This document shows, piece by piece, positions 14,873 through 27,042 of a DNA stretch of 64,000 nt. Under the pieces are notes generated by a model. The model was given only the letters and a program-made list of their open reading frames with translations. It did not search any database and was not told the origin of the DNA. Positions within the stretch are counted from its first letter, which is position 1; each line of letters starts with the position of its first letter. Origin of the DNA: Adiantum capillus-veneris (taxonomy: Eukaryota; Streptophyta; Polypodiopsida; Polypodiales; Pteridaceae); the NCBI GenBank assembly GCA_014529385.2, contig CM043952.1, positions 57,021,619 to 57,085,618 of the forward strand, written 5' to 3'. Position numbers and translations under genes: made by a program.

Positions 14873-15333
14873 TTGGTAGTTTTCTATCAGGATGTCTCTC
14901 ATCAACTTCAAAGTGCACAAGGATCTACGATAGAAGTACAAATGTTGCCCAAAGAAGCTCGAGACCTAGCAAGAGAAAAGGCAGTTAGACCACTATGGGG
15001 AAAGATTGGTCTCACAAACTACATCCAGCTAGAACCATGCGTTGTAGACTACAAAAGAGCTTATGAGTTACTGCACAAAATTAATGAAGATGGTCGGGCC
15101 ACTATTTTAGATTGAACGACACTCCCATAGAAGTGAACATCACAGAAGATCAGATAGTAGATGCCCTAAGAGTGCCCATGGAGAGAAGGCCAATGAGAGA
15201 CCACCAATTTCCTACCACAATCATATTCTTTGGAAAATCCACATCATTCGTGGATCTCAGACAGAAAGAGACAGATCAAACACTTAGGCTATACCACCAG
15301 CACTTCCATTTTGCAGTAAAGAGGACACAATGA
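14873..15333 (+). pseudogene. Decayed retroelement-type coding fragment, related by motif to the element E extra ORF
   Basis: Two overlapping frames, 14873-15115 and 15112-15333, join by a one-base shift into a continuous protein-like stretch. It has charged helices followed by VNITEDQIVDALRVP. The pattern V-x-[VI]-T-x-[ED]-x-I-x-x-A-x-R-[MV]-P also occurs in the third ORF of element E (VSVTPEAIAFAFRMP, near 54495) and resembles the plant-transposon domain family Transposase_32. I infer a relic of an extra retroelement ORF; function is unknown. The stretch ends shortly before a microsatellite. Confidence 0.4.
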
Positions 15334-15384
15334 TACACTATTCCTAATAATACTGTGACTTCTACTTTCACACAGGCTTCACAC

Positions 15385-15519
<135 letters not shown>

Positions 15520-15633
15520 CTAAGGTCAACCATGCCCACTATATTCATACCACTTTAACACATGTAAAGAAGCCAGAGAACATATCTTTCTTGGGGGCTC
15601 CGTAAGTGCTCACAAGGATAACATATCATGCTA

Positions 15634-17122
15634 CCAGCCAGGCGGAACACCTATCACCAACCCCAAAACAAAATTATGGCTAGGAGGCAAAAACAAAGAT
15701 GAAGAAGTACTAAAAACTAGGGCACCACCAATTGCCACAAGATTAAGAAGAAGGAATGTTTCAAAAACAGAAGTAAAAACAAAAATTTCTGCCGCATAAA
15801 AAACACTTGAAACTGACAAGGAAGAAGAAGAAGAAGAGGAACCACGTCTAGAAAGATAAACAAGAAGCAAAGAAAAAGCTAAAGTGGATGAGAAAGTGTG
15901 GAAGAAAAGATAGCACTTCGTCGCACCAGTAGAAGAGCCAAGGCAAAAAGCGGCAAGGCTAGAAAGAGAAGCAGCAACATCTGAGCTTGAAAGAGGTCTC
16001 AAAGGAGATTTTGAAGAAAAATGGAAACCCTCACCCAAGCATATCAAAATCCAAACCAAGAATCCCATGTACTACCAAGATGATGATCCTATGGGGGGAT
16101 TGGAATATCTTTATGAAAGAAAAGAGCATAAAATAAAACAAGCCAAGAAACGAGAAGAAGAATCAACACCACCAAGAGAGGAACAACTCAAACAAGAGCA
16201 AGAAAACAAGGAGGGAATTAATTCTACACATCACTGTCCAAGTGAGAAACCTTGACAAGAAGCCAATGCTCATAATGTAGAAAGTTTGGAAGAACATACA
16301 GAACCTCCATTGGGTTCATGTAGAGGGAAGACATCTACTAAAAAGAAATTGCATAGCTTAAGGAGGATCTTAGCAAAGCTCAAGAGGTTGCTAAGTCACA
16401 AGCCTCCACATCTGGAGAAGATCAACCAAAAATAGCAATGGGAGATACAGATGCTTTGCAATTTATGAATTTTGAAGAAGCCAACACTCAAGAAGGCAAT
16501 CTCCAGAGCTTGTGACTACCCAAGAGGAAGACGAACCGTTTTCTCCACGTAAGAGCTTAACTATAGATGAAGAGGCTGCGCTAAAGAAGCAAGTAGAAGA
16601 TGAACAAGAGCAAATATGGAAAGAAGCTATGCAGCGGGATGAGAGAATCTTGCATTCTATCAATGTTAATCTCCTCACATCGACAAATGCCAATGAAGAA
16701 TGGCATCAGCAAGCACTTCCCTTTTCACTCATCAAATTCAAAGTGCTGCAAATCAAAGAAAGATTGCTCAAGGATATAGCAGACAACCCTACAATGGAAC
16801 ATCCAAAGTGGCAAGACATCTGGTTGAATTGACACCCAAGGTATCTCATACTATATACAAATGCACCACAAAGAAACTCAAACAAGATCCTGTGTAGTGT
16901 TCGGTTCCAAGAGTTTGCACCTCGCAACAAAACTCTATCATGCAGCAGAAGCGGCCCACATGGCTCAACTACCCAAGATTTCCACCACCACCGACAAATG
17001 ACAATCCTATTGAAGACTACATGATGGAAAACCTCTCATCAACTATCCAGCTCTTCTGTAGAATACCAAACTTGGCCTGCATTATGGTGTTCAAAATCTC
17101 CAAGATGCTACTCACATGCTTA
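15634..17122 (+). pseudogene. Decayed Lys/Glu-rich coding relic
   Basis: Several short frames on the plus strand (for example 16067-16255, 16512-16832 and 16940-17125), together with open stretches between them, give a highly charged, coiled-coil-like protein. Its composition (Lys, Glu, Gln) resembles the middle of the extra ORF of element E. There are many stops and shifts. A 145-codon frame on the other strand (15631-16068) is Ser/Leu-rich and is the antisense shadow of this composition. It is probably the continuation of 14873-15333, with no assignable function. Confidence 0.35.
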
Positions 17123-17571
17123 TAGATCTTCCATCATGCAAAGCAGACAGATGCTGCATGGATGTCCTTCCTCGACAATAAATGTCTATGTTATGATTTG
17201 TCAGGTCAACCTTCAGAGGAAGTGCTTCATGGCTTCTACACACGGTCATGTTATTTTGCTTTAAGGAATCTTGATTTTTTGCAAGGTGCTATTTGGTGAT
17301 CCAAGGGAAGGCTACTTAGTAGCACTATAAGGCATCCACGGAGCTGTGGGGCATGAAGGAAAAGTATCTACAAGAGTTTTTGGAGGGAGAAGAGTAGCCC
17401 AAGTGTATGGATGCATAGCTACCGATTGCAATGAAGAGAGAAGAAACCGATTGCATATAGAGCGAGCACTACAAAGAGAGGGCATGTACAAGAGCTGCTT
17501 ATAGTGTAGGAAGGGAAAAAAGGAAGCATCACTGGAAACTCCCTAAATTAAAACTAATTGCATCGGCACCA
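17123..17571 (+). other. No gene seen
   Basis: This is diverged sequence with no open frame or repeat that I could link to neighbours. It may include the still unrecognised start of LTR C. Confidence 0.5.
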
Positions 17572-18032
17572 TCTCTATATTTATGGTTTCTAAGTGAATA
17601 TTCTTCGTCTCTTTTTTGATTTTTGTGTCAACCTAAGACTCAATTATGTGTATATCTTGCACAAGAGTGGTGTATGTAAGTGGATATGAGTCTATGATAG
17701 AGTTTGTGCATGCTATCATTTTTGAAAGGTCATGGTAGAGTGGGTGTATACCAGAGGCTTTGAGATTATCCGTGATTATTAGTCGATTTTGAATTGATTT
17801 ACCTTTGGGTGAGGGTGCTCTCAAGGATCAAAGGTCAAGGCAACTAATTGCATGCTAGGTGGCTAGGTATGGGCAGTATGGGATGTTGGAGTCTGAGTGT
17901 ATCCAATAGAGGTTAGCAAATTTGGTTTGGGTGTATGTGATTACTAGAGGATATGGGTGTTGTGGAAACCTAGGGCTATAGAGAGGCATTCTGGTTGTGT
18001 GTTGATTGTGTTCACAATTCCCCCTTTCCACA
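17572..18032 (+). repeat. Element C left (5') LTR, homologous part
   Basis: Aligns with 23199-23653 over its whole length, sharing blocks such as gtcaacctaag, attatgtgtatatcttgca and ggtttgggtgtatgtgatta. It ends CCCCCTTTCCACA just before the primer site. Confidence 0.75.
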
Positions 18033-18035
18033 TTG

Positions 18036-18052
18036 TGGTGCCCCCACTATGG
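18036..18052 (+). other. Element C primer binding site
   Basis: TGGTGCCCCCACTATGG starts three bases after the LTR end. It matches the element B site at 15 of 17 positions, which suggests that both families use the same tRNA. Confidence 0.6.
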
Positions 18053-18130
18053 AGCACACTAATTGCTCAAGTGATAGAGTGGTTCAATATTATGGTTCTA
18101 GATTGGAGGTTGGTGTTATCAGATGAATAA

Positions 18131-18800
18131 GATGCCAAAGATGAAATGTCAGATGCGGAACTAAAGATGTTGTCGATGTGGATGGTGACTGACAAAGATA
18201 AGTTGATGCGAGGGAAAGCCAAAGCTTGGTTTGAGGGGTTGGAAGTTCCTGCTTGGTAGTCATGAAAGGGGGTTCAAGCTTGTTTTATCCAAGACTTCAA
18301 GCAGAGGATCTCACCTGTGGATTTGGTTGCCAAACTTAAGGTATTGAAGCAAGATGTGCGTGAAGAAAGTGATGTGTTTTTAGATAGGTTTGATGCTATT
18401 TGGAGGCAACTAGCTGCTACTACACAATTGCAAAATGGAGATGTTTTCAAGTTCTAGAGGGTCATGGCATGTTTACACCCAAAGATAAGAGAGAATGTAG
18501 AGTATGGGGATCCACAAAGCTATGCCAGTACAGTGTTTCTTGCAAAAATTAAGAGCTGAAAAGAAAAGAAAAAGTTAGAGCTAGAGTTTCTCAATCTTGA
18601 AGACTATGCTATTGTGATGTAGAAAGAGAAACCAAAGACCACACAAGCAGGAGGAGTTACATTGATTGTAGCTGACCAAGGGGTAAGCCAAGCTACATAT
18701 TTTGTGCTTGATGTTTCTCATGCGATCATATAGGAGGGTAGAGATAGCTACTTCAACGAGGAAGCAAGCCTTGAAATGGTGCCAGAGGTAGCTATGCATG
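18131..18800 (+). pseudogene. Element C gag relic
   Basis: In one frame from 18131 the translation has the gag capsid signature GKAKAWFEGLEVPAW, then FKQRISPVDLVAKL, a DRFDAIWRQLAAT stretch and HPKIRENVEY. This follows the order of the retrotransposon gag family. Several in-frame stops (the first at about 18257) show that it is dead. No convincing zinc knuckle follows; a possible one near 19031 has wrong spacing. It would have packaged element RNA. Confidence 0.65.
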
Positions 18801-19695
18801 AAGGCCAGGTTGTAGCATAAGTGCTGGACTTTGAAGACATAGGGGAGGAAATTACTATGCTATCTACAATCAAATTTTGGAGAAGAAAAACTAGATTGAT
18901 GTGAAGATGGTTTGTCTATGCAGGGGGTGCGGCAACCTTGTCCTAGTGGGCATGTAGAAGTGTACTATATGGTTCCAGAGTTGGCGTGTGGCCGTGGAGA
19001 TGTGGCTCCAACAACTGATACTATGGAGACTGTTATAGGTGCAACCTATGAAAGCAAGGTTACATGCAGTCTTGTTATACCTAAATAATACTATGGTTGA
19101 GCATAAATGCTCAACAAGGGGGGTGAGCAATGATGGTGCAACCAAACTTGGTCAGAGGCAGAGAGCAAGTGTATAGAAGTAGACAAGTACATGGCATGAG
19201 TACTTAGGCAGCTGCTTGATGTAGGGTACAATAGGTATTGCTAGGATATTTATGCCATTCGATAGGCTTAAAAAGGCTTTCAAGCTTTGCTAGCCAGGAT
19301 GCTTAAAGGGGGGTTTCTAATCAACGAGCAAAAAAAATCGAGTGAAGACAAATCCAAGCAAATTGATACAGTCTTGTTACCTTTCTACTAACAAGCTAAC
19401 AAAGAAAGGAGACTCTGAAGCCCAACTAATTGCATGGTTTGGTCTAGTATACAATCTTCCATATCCTTCTCTACATTCTGACTAACATGAACCACTACTT
19501 TTCTTATGTCAAAATTGTCAACATGAACCGGTGCACCATCAGAGGGATGGCTGACTAGGCCGCTAATTTGAGGAAGGATGGTATTGCTACAACGGGAATC
19601 AAGACAGGTGGTTTTTTTCTAACTTCCTAGATTTGTTTCTGGAGTTGAGCCATTGTGACAGAGAGGAGCACATGAGCCTATATTCATGTATAGCT
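18801..19695 (+). other. Element C internal region, no gene seen
   Basis: Stop-rich in all frames, with no RT, protease or integrase motif recognised. Confidence 0.5.
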
Positions 19696-19696
19696 G

Positions 19697-19699
<3 letters not shown>

Positions 19700-19753
<54 letters not shown>
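19700..19753 (+). repeat. (TC)n microsatellite
   Basis: TC run of about 54 bp. Shorter AG runs lie at about 19998-20030 and 20631-20668 in the same element. Confidence 0.9.
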
Positions 19754-19754
<1 letters not shown>

Positions 19755-19996
19755 GATCCTTGCAGGGGGCATCCGCCTGGCGCCAGCCGCCGCCGCTATA
19801 AAGCCAAAATATTTGAATTCATAAATCCGGCAAGAAAAATTAGCTGGGCCGCCAAACTAGGCACGTTCATTTAATTTCTGTGGGCGGTGTTACCATCTCC
19901 TTGCAGATAAAATTACACATCATAAGCTACACTTCATCCACTTTACTCTGATCTACCTAGCTTTCGAGAGCCCCAGAACGGCTGAGCCTACACACA

Positions 19997-20031
<35 letters not shown>

Positions 20032-20626
20032 AGTTGGCCGGTTTGTACACGCGTTGACTCCATAGAGATGACCAATCCGAAAGCGCTGTGATCCTGTGTG
20101 TGTGTGTGTACACGCAAGCGGTGCAATAAGTTTATGCGGGTACATGCCTGAGGCTTCATGCAGCGTAGGTCGATGCATGATGAGCTCCTACAAAATTTTT
20201 AAAAACCTTCGAATTAAAGGCATTTTTAACATAGATTCTATGGTCGAGGCAGGCACGCGACAGAGCAGAGTCCGGGCAGATGGGCACAAAGGAGGATTTT
20301 CTTGCTTGCTGCAGTGCAAGGTAGATGGGTGTAAGTAGGGAAGTCTCAAGGACTACAGGCAACATTGCACAGCAAGGCAATGGTTTGATCCATGGTCGCA
20401 AGGGAGGGTGGCAAGCCTAGCTAGAGGCGAGGTCGGCGGGTTTGATTGAAGTGCAGCCCTCGAGAGTGCAAAGGAGAGATAGAAGAGCAGAGCAACACAA
20501 GTTGTGCAAGAAGCAGTGAGTGTAGCAGCTATCTGTGCAACAGGCACTTAGTGCAGCAACGCACCGTCAAGGCATGGCATTGGGTGGAGCTATATAAAAT
20601 GTGGATTTCGTCGGAGGTCATAGGCC

Positions 20627-20671
<45 letters not shown>

Positions 20672-20870
20672 AGGAGGGAAATGAGGTTGGTACTATATTG
20701 GCAAAGGAAGGGAAAGGTACGGCTCCTTCCTTGCTTGTGGCGCCGCATGCTCTAGTAGCTCCCTGGTTTACTGTTGCAACCAGTCCACATCGGCGCGGAC
20801 TGGTTGCAGCAGACCAGGGGGGTGGAGTCATTTAAAAATTTTTTTCCCATATAGGCCCACGTAATCCCCT

Positions 20871-20871
<1 letters not shown>

Positions 20872-20914
<43 letters not shown>

Positions 20915-20931
20915 TCTCTCTCTCTCTCTCT
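20872..20931 (+). repeat. C41 homopolymer followed by (TC)n
   Basis: An uninterrupted run of 41 C (20872-20912) passes into a TC tract. Such a long G/C homopolymer is rare and error-prone to sequence. Confidence 0.9.
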
Positions 20932-22020
20932 TTTGCAAGCTGGTAATTTTACAGCACATAACCGGATGGCAATGCCAAGTACAGTGAATGCTTACACATT
21001 TAGTACAAAAATGATACACCCTTCCATAGCTTAATCACAACAATAAGGGGCCTTGATGACATGTTTTCCACTCATAATTCAAAGAAGGGATCTAGCCAGA
21101 TAGCTTCCACGCATAAATGGTGCATCGGAGTGGTCCGGATCGGGAGTACGTGGATCTATGTGTGTGTGTATGTGTGGCTAAAGGCGAGCAGATGGTGTGG
21201 TGGGAAGGGAGGAAAAGCATCACTAGAAAGAGGGTTTGGGGGGAGGGCGAGCATGGCAAGAGGGGGGATGCCCTAGCTGGTCCATGGGGAAATCAATCTT
21301 TGAAGGCTTCTTTGAATAAATTTTTTTTGTTTAATGAAGAGTATATAGTAGGTGGGTCAAGTTTTGAAAGTGTGGGATTAATAGGAATCTTGGGACGAAG
21401 GACAAAAATGTAGGGCAAACATGGACAGTTGCATCGTGCAAGGCAGAAATGCAATCTAGAGACGATAGCTATTGGGCAAGGACACAAAGTAGTAGTGTTA
21501 GAGAAAAAATGTGTATCATCTTAATATAGTGCCGTTTTCAAATTCAAAAATGCCGGTTGAGAGCAAGGGGAAAAGGAGAAATTACACCTGAAAATAGTGT
21601 AAAAACTTGAAAAATAAATCTAATTTTTGAAGATTTTCTCTTATGCTAAATTCAAGAAAAGGAAATTTATATGTATGGAAAAATAATTTTTCTCAAACAA
21701 TGCAAGGTAGGGAGCCTAATAGAGGGGAGCTCACAAGAAAAATAGCAATGACGAGGACAATGAATTTTACTATGATGATGGCATCACGAGATCAATGCTC
21801 TGGGCTGCTCGAGGTGTTTTCTTTCCATGGCTATGAGGTTGCAAAGGTATCTTCCAAGATTTCAAAAAATGAGAGTGTAAAAACACCCATTAGGATAGAT
21901 TGTCTTTAAGATATGCAGCACCGCCACGTCAAGTTGAAGAAATCATATAACTTAAACTTCATTAATCTAGCTTGTCCTACAAGGAAAGCTCTTGAATGCT
22001 AGGTACTCTTGCTAGTGCAT

Positions 22021-22086
<66 letters not shown>

Positions 22087-23198
22087 CATGGAGAAGAGGG
22101 CTCAACAATTAGGCCCATGTCGTATAAATATTCGCTCGGAAAATGTCACTCGGCGTATGGTAAGACTCTGCTTAAAGGTGCTAAAGGTTGGTGGATTTTG
22201 TCATTGGATGGTGCTACTGATGTATGTAGAGTGGTTGCTCCATTTTGGCAAGTTCAAAGCTCCTTGGATGCTTGAACTTCGATGTCTAGAAAATCTCCAC
22301 TAGCATGCTATGGTAGGATATGGTGGCTCAGGCTTTGTGATGGTCAGTTGCGGCCATGAGATCATCGAAACAGGAAATGGTTCTTTTATGGATTAATTTC
22401 ATGCGGTGCAAAGCTTAAGGTGGACACTCGGATGCTTTATCAATTCAAAAGGAGGGGTGGAGCTATTACATGGGAAAGTGAGGTTTACAGGGGGAGTATT
22501 TTTTAGTACTGGTGAGGGATGGAAGGCCTAGAGTGGGCGTAAGAGGAGTCTAATGGAGGCTTTTTTTGAATGTGGAGGGCATGCAAGAGAGAGGTGGTGA
22601 GAGAAGTTCTTTTTAGAATGGTGAAGAAAGTCGACAAGCGAGTGCTGGGAAAGACGAATAATCTAGAGTTAAAAAAGGCATTTTTTTGCTATAAAAAAGA
22701 GGGGCTCACATGTTATCACTAGAGGAGAAGCACCACTAGCAACATTGCTAGTGGCCGATTGGTAGCACAGAGTAGAGGGATGCCATTAGGGAGCCTGCGA
22801 GAAGAGATAAAGGGGAGGTCAAAGACGAAGGCATGGAGGCAGTAAAAGGGCCACGATGTGTGATAGTGGGGAATTGTGAGGAGGTTTGGGAGGCATGAGA
22901 AGGGTGGAGTTTCCATGAGCTAGAGCACATGAGCAAGGGTGCTGTCATGTTGTAGAAGAAAGTGGCCCACAAGCGGCTGTAGACCAGACAAAGGAGGGTC
23001 GCTTAGGAGTAGCTATAGAGGGACCCACAAACAGAGGTTGGAGGAAGCATTGGAGAGAAGGAGGGTGCGATCGCCAAGGGAAGGACTGCAAGAGGGGGCT
23101 TAGGTTTTTATGTATCAGGTGCACTACCATTGGCAAAGAGAACTAACCTGGAGGAGTTGAGCATTGCTGCCCATGAGAGGAAGTGTAGGGGTGTACAC
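20932..23198 (+). other. Element C internal region, no gene seen
   Basis: There is no frame with recognisable motifs. A TC tract lies at about 22023-22087. Purine-rich sequence with GGGAGG-like words rises towards the right LTR. Confidence 0.5.
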
Positions 23199-23653
23199 TC
23201 TCTATATTTACAATTTTTAAGTGAATATTCTACGTCTCTTTCTCAATCTTGTGTCAACCTAAGAGTCAATTATGTGTATATCTTGCATGAGAGTGGTGTA
23301 TGCAAAAGTGGATATGAGTATGCGGTAGAGTTTGTGCATGCTATTGATTTTGAAAGGTCATGGTAGATTGGGTGTATCCCAAAGGCTCTACCAGAGGATT
23401 TGAGATTATCTGTGATTGTTAACTGATTTTGAATTGCTTTATCTTTGAGTTAAGGGTCAAAGGTCAAGGAAAATGATTGCATGCTAGGGGGCTGTGTATG
23501 GGCAGTTTGGGATGTTCGGGTCGGAGTGTATCCAATAGTGGTTAGCAGATTTGGTTTGGGTGTATGTGATTACTAGGGGTGCTGTGGAAACCCTAGGCTA
23601 TAGAAAGGAATTTTGGTGGTGCTAGGTGTGTTCTTATTTCCCCCTTTCCAACG
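23199..23653 (+). repeat. Element C right (3') LTR, homologous part
   Basis: Direct repeat of 17572-18032 with numerous substitutions and small indels. It ends CCCCCTTTCCAAC near 23653. Confidence 0.75.
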
Positions 23654-24176
23654 TGTTTGATATGGCCATTTCAAGCATATCATTGTATACAAAGAAAAAT
23701 ATGTTTTTGATGTATTTGTGAGTTTTAGAAAGTGATACATTACTTACCCTCTCCATTAAGGGCTCAAGGTGAAAAGAAGCTGTGCTTTGGTAAGCAACAA
23801 TCATTGGATTATTTCAAATATTCAAAATTACGCATAAGAAAACTTTGATATTTTAATTCTTCAGACGTGAGCATTCTAAACCTCAAATAACTTCAAAATT
23901 TCCACACAGATGAACTAAACGTGTCAAAGTACATGATACTAAAACAATTGGGGCACCTAAAACCTAGGTTTTAATGTTTTGTGGAGGGCTCAAGATTTTC
24001 AAGAGATTCTGCACAATAAAGAGTTCAAGATAGGGTTCAAGCAACAAGATTTTAACTTAGAGAGCCAAAAAAAAGGTAACTTCTTGGCTTCAATATATAT
24101 ATAAAGTCATTTGTAGTTGTCAAGCTCCACTAGAATAGCCCCAATTCCATTAGAGGAGCTTGGAAGGACAAATTAT
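23654..24176 (+). other. AT-rich DNA, no gene seen; ends in the left target duplication of A'
   Basis: No open frame. The last five bases, attat (24172-24176), match attat at 33087-33091 and are the target-site duplication of element A'. Confidence 0.7.
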
Positions 24177-25774
24177 TCTAACATTTAATAGCCTAATAAC
24201 TTATGTGTAGCGGAAATTAGCATGAACATAGTGGGCATTTCATTAGAATAGATTCCTAATGAGAATTACAAGAGTGCTTGGGTGGAGAGAGCAACAAAAA
24301 GCATAACACCTAGTTAGATAGCATCGACAATACTTTCAAAAGAGAGAGAAATTAAGCTATTGACAACAGTTGAGGACCGGATTTTCATGGAGCCGGTCCC
24401 CCCTCCAAAAGGCTTTGTATTATGGTTTCTCCCATCAAGAGAGACATTGTACAATACAATTCTTTGTGTTCCTTCAAGACTAGCTAGTGCAATGAAGATG
24501 GAAACTTCATGCACTAAGCAAAACACTTAACAAACAAAACTTGAATTATCCCCGTTCTCAGACCCAAGACCTCACACACCTTCGAAGATGGTGAGAGCTA
24601 ACAGGGTATGAGAGTAGATTGAGAGGAAGAAGGAGTATCTTACGAGAAAGATGTATATCTCCTCACATAATCACTCATATGTAGCATAGCTTAGCTTAGT
24701 AATTAGCTTGGTAGAGGAGATGAGCATGCATTGAAGCTTGGCTCTTGGTTGGATTTGCATCCACATGCCAAGAGAGTGTTGATGTAGGCTTCTATCTCAC
24801 AAGCTTGGAGTAGGTGATGAGTTCTCCATTAAAGCTTGAGGAAGAGATAGTCTTCTCTTTCTTCACACATGAGCTTGTGTGAGTGTGTGTGTGATAATTC
24901 CTTGCAAAAATCAGCCCCCCCTCTCTCTCTTGGGCGAGCCCTCTTGCTAATTGCTCTTGCTGAAGCCTCATTGGCCCTCCCCAAGTCAAGCCAATTACAA
25001 TTAAGTAGCATAAGTGATAGCCTTCTGACATGTGTCCCCCTTTCCCCTTTTGTGAGATCTTTAGGTAATTAAATAATTAAACTAAACTCTCATTGGACCC
25101 CTTTGCCTCCTGGCCAATAGGAATCAGGCAAGCCATGGGGCTCCCGAATGCTCATTGGACCCCTTGGGAGACTGCCCAATAGTCTTCTAGGAGACTTAAT
25201 TCTCATTGGTTTCTTTAATTAAATGTTTTTAAATTAATTAAACTAGATTTACTCTACCTTAATTCTCATTGGTCCACTTCAAGGGTCATCCAATAGAAAT
25301 TGGGCACACCTTGTGGGCATCTGGCCTAGGGAGTTGACATGTGTCCCTCATTCCCTTTGTGTAAAGGGAGCCTGTGTGTGTGTGTGTGTGTGTGTGGCTT
25401 TCTCTCTCATCCCCTACCTTTAGGGCTCACCCCCTCCCATGTAGGGATGTGCAAAGACTTTTAGGGCACACACAAAGCATCCAATTTTCCCTAGGGTTGA
25501 CCTTTGGACACAACCTTTGAATTTTGGAACCTTAGCATTTTGGAAGTCTTAATGGGCTGAACCTTAGGGTCTTTTTAGCCCATTGTTGCACATGGATCTT
25601 TTGCAGATGCCCCCCCCTTTGGATCCCTATTTTGCCTCCTTTGGATCCCTACTGTGGCCGGTCTGCAAGCTTAACCAATATTCTAGCTTTTTCTCCCCTG
25701 GCATTCCCCACATTAAATGATCAGTTTAATATGAGAAAATCATTTAGGAGGATTAAATATTGATTATTATGACA
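24177..25774 (-). repeat. Element A' 3' LTR
   Basis: On the minus strand it starts TGTCATAATAATC (25774) and ends at 24177 with TGTTAGA, where the other LTR has the canonical TGTTACA. A (GT)n tract lies at 25373-25396. Confidence 0.95.
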
Positions 25775-25787
25775 TTACCTCTCTCTT
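25775..25787 (-). other. Element A' polypurine tract
   Basis: On the minus strand aagagagaggtaa abuts the 3' LTR start, as in element A. Confidence 0.8.
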
Positions 25788-26148
25788 GAAATCATAGTCG
25801 TCCTCGACTATGGTGTAGAGAAGATAAAGCATGTTCATGAGTCCTTTTCTTAGCGGGTAGAGGATCCCTATGTTACCCTACGACATCATTCCACAATGGA
25901 TGACTAGTCCATTTGGCGCTTGAGAGCCTGAGGCTGCTGCAAGCATGTCTGCACATTAGTCCTATCAGTCTTCCATAGTAGAGTGACAAGCTCTACTTGG
26001 TGTTCGGGAGACGTCGTCTCCGCAAACTTGATCTAAGCATGCATACTACTTCATTTTTGTGCACAAATAAAGAAAAAGAGAGTCTTATAAGACAAAAAAT
26101 TTGTTCATTTTTAACATTTTGTACATTTGCTTACTCTTGGGAAGCATT

Positions 26149-27042
26149 TTAAGCATCAACAAGGTTTAGGTTATCCTTTAATTGTATGCCTTGCATCCAT
26201 CTAGAATCTTCAAAAGGATAATTCTTAAACTTAATAAGATATCGTCAGATAGTCTTGCCGCCTCTTAGTACCTTGTCTTTATGTCGGAGAATGGACTCGG
26301 GCTGCAACACCTCTTCTTGGTCCTCGATTTCCGGTGGGTCTTCAATAGTTGGTTCTTGAAGTGGCTCTCCTTTGTAAGGCTTTAATAGGCTCACATGAAA
26401 AGCATTGTGTATGAGCCAATGATTGGGCAACTTGAGTTGATAGGCCATCTCATTGATTGGCCTAAGAATCTGAAAGGGACCATAGTACCTTTTTACTAGT
26501 TTAGCATAGTACTTTTGGTGACCCGTAGGATTCTTGCCCGTTGTGTGCCTTAATCGAGCCTTGGGAAACTTTAACAACACCCAATCGTTTTCTTTAAAGG
26601 CTTGGGCTCTTCTGTGCTTGTCAACAGCAGCCTTTTGCCTTTGCTGTGAGATAGAGATAGCATCCTTAATCTTTTGGAAAGATTCTTGTAGGTCTCGGCT
26701 ATACTCATCTGCAGCGAAGATCTTCCCGTGTACCTTAAGTAGCAAGGGACTTTTTGATCTTCCCTCAATTACCTCGAAAGGTGCTTTTCCCGTGGAAGTA
26801 TGTACAGTGTTATTGTAAGCATACTCCACTAAGGGTTAGTACTTCTCCCATTGGGATCTTTGATCTACTTCCGTTACATAGGCTTTTAGTAGATCGAGAA
26901 TAGTTAGGTTAGCTATTTCACTTTGGCCATCAGTTTGTGGATGATAGGCCGAAGAGAAGTTTAGCCTTGTTCCTAAATTCTCAAAGAGACCCTTCCAGAA
27001 ATTACTGGTCATTCTAGGATCTCTATCCGACACTATGGACAT
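26149..27042 (-). pseudogene. Element A' integrase C-terminal half and chromodomain, with two stops
   Basis: The frame restarts after a one-base loss near 27042. It carries the second catalytic Asp (VSDRDPR) and the Glu (TDGQSEIAN), a TAA at 26836-26838 before PLVEYAYNN, then the integrase C-terminal domain with GPFQIL and FHVSLLKP. The chromodomain begins near EEVLQPESIL, is cut by TGA 26242-26244 after GGKTI, and continues RYLIKF to FEDSRWM, ending at TAA 26149-26151. The chromodomain steers integration to particular chromatin. Without the TGA the frame is continuous, so the stop is a mutation and not the natural end. Confidence 0.88.

Larger units (their letters stand above)
17572..23653 (+). 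mobile_element. Element C: old, largely non-coding LTR retrotransposon
   Basis: Two diverged direct repeats of about 455 to 461 bp (17572-18032 and 23199-23653) flank about 5.2 kb. A primer site follows the left repeat at 18036-18052 and a gag relic follows at 18131-18800, so orientation is plus. A G-rich tract (aagaggggg) near 23090-23100 could be the polypurine tract, in which case the LTRs start up to 100 bp further left than the clear homology. No RT or integrase was seen, so this is a deleted or large-derivative, non-autonomous element. Substitutions and indels between repeats are far more numerous than in A', D or E. Confidence 0.7.

Noticed and set aside
15631-16068. 145-codon Ser/Leu-rich frame on the minus strand
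   Set aside because: It is the antisense of a Lys/Glu-rich relic, whose reverse complement naturally yields Ser/Leu/Phe codons.
19028-19075. Zinc knuckle after the gag relic of C
   Set aside because: The pattern CYRCNL-stop-KQGYMQSC has a stop, no His and wrong spacing.
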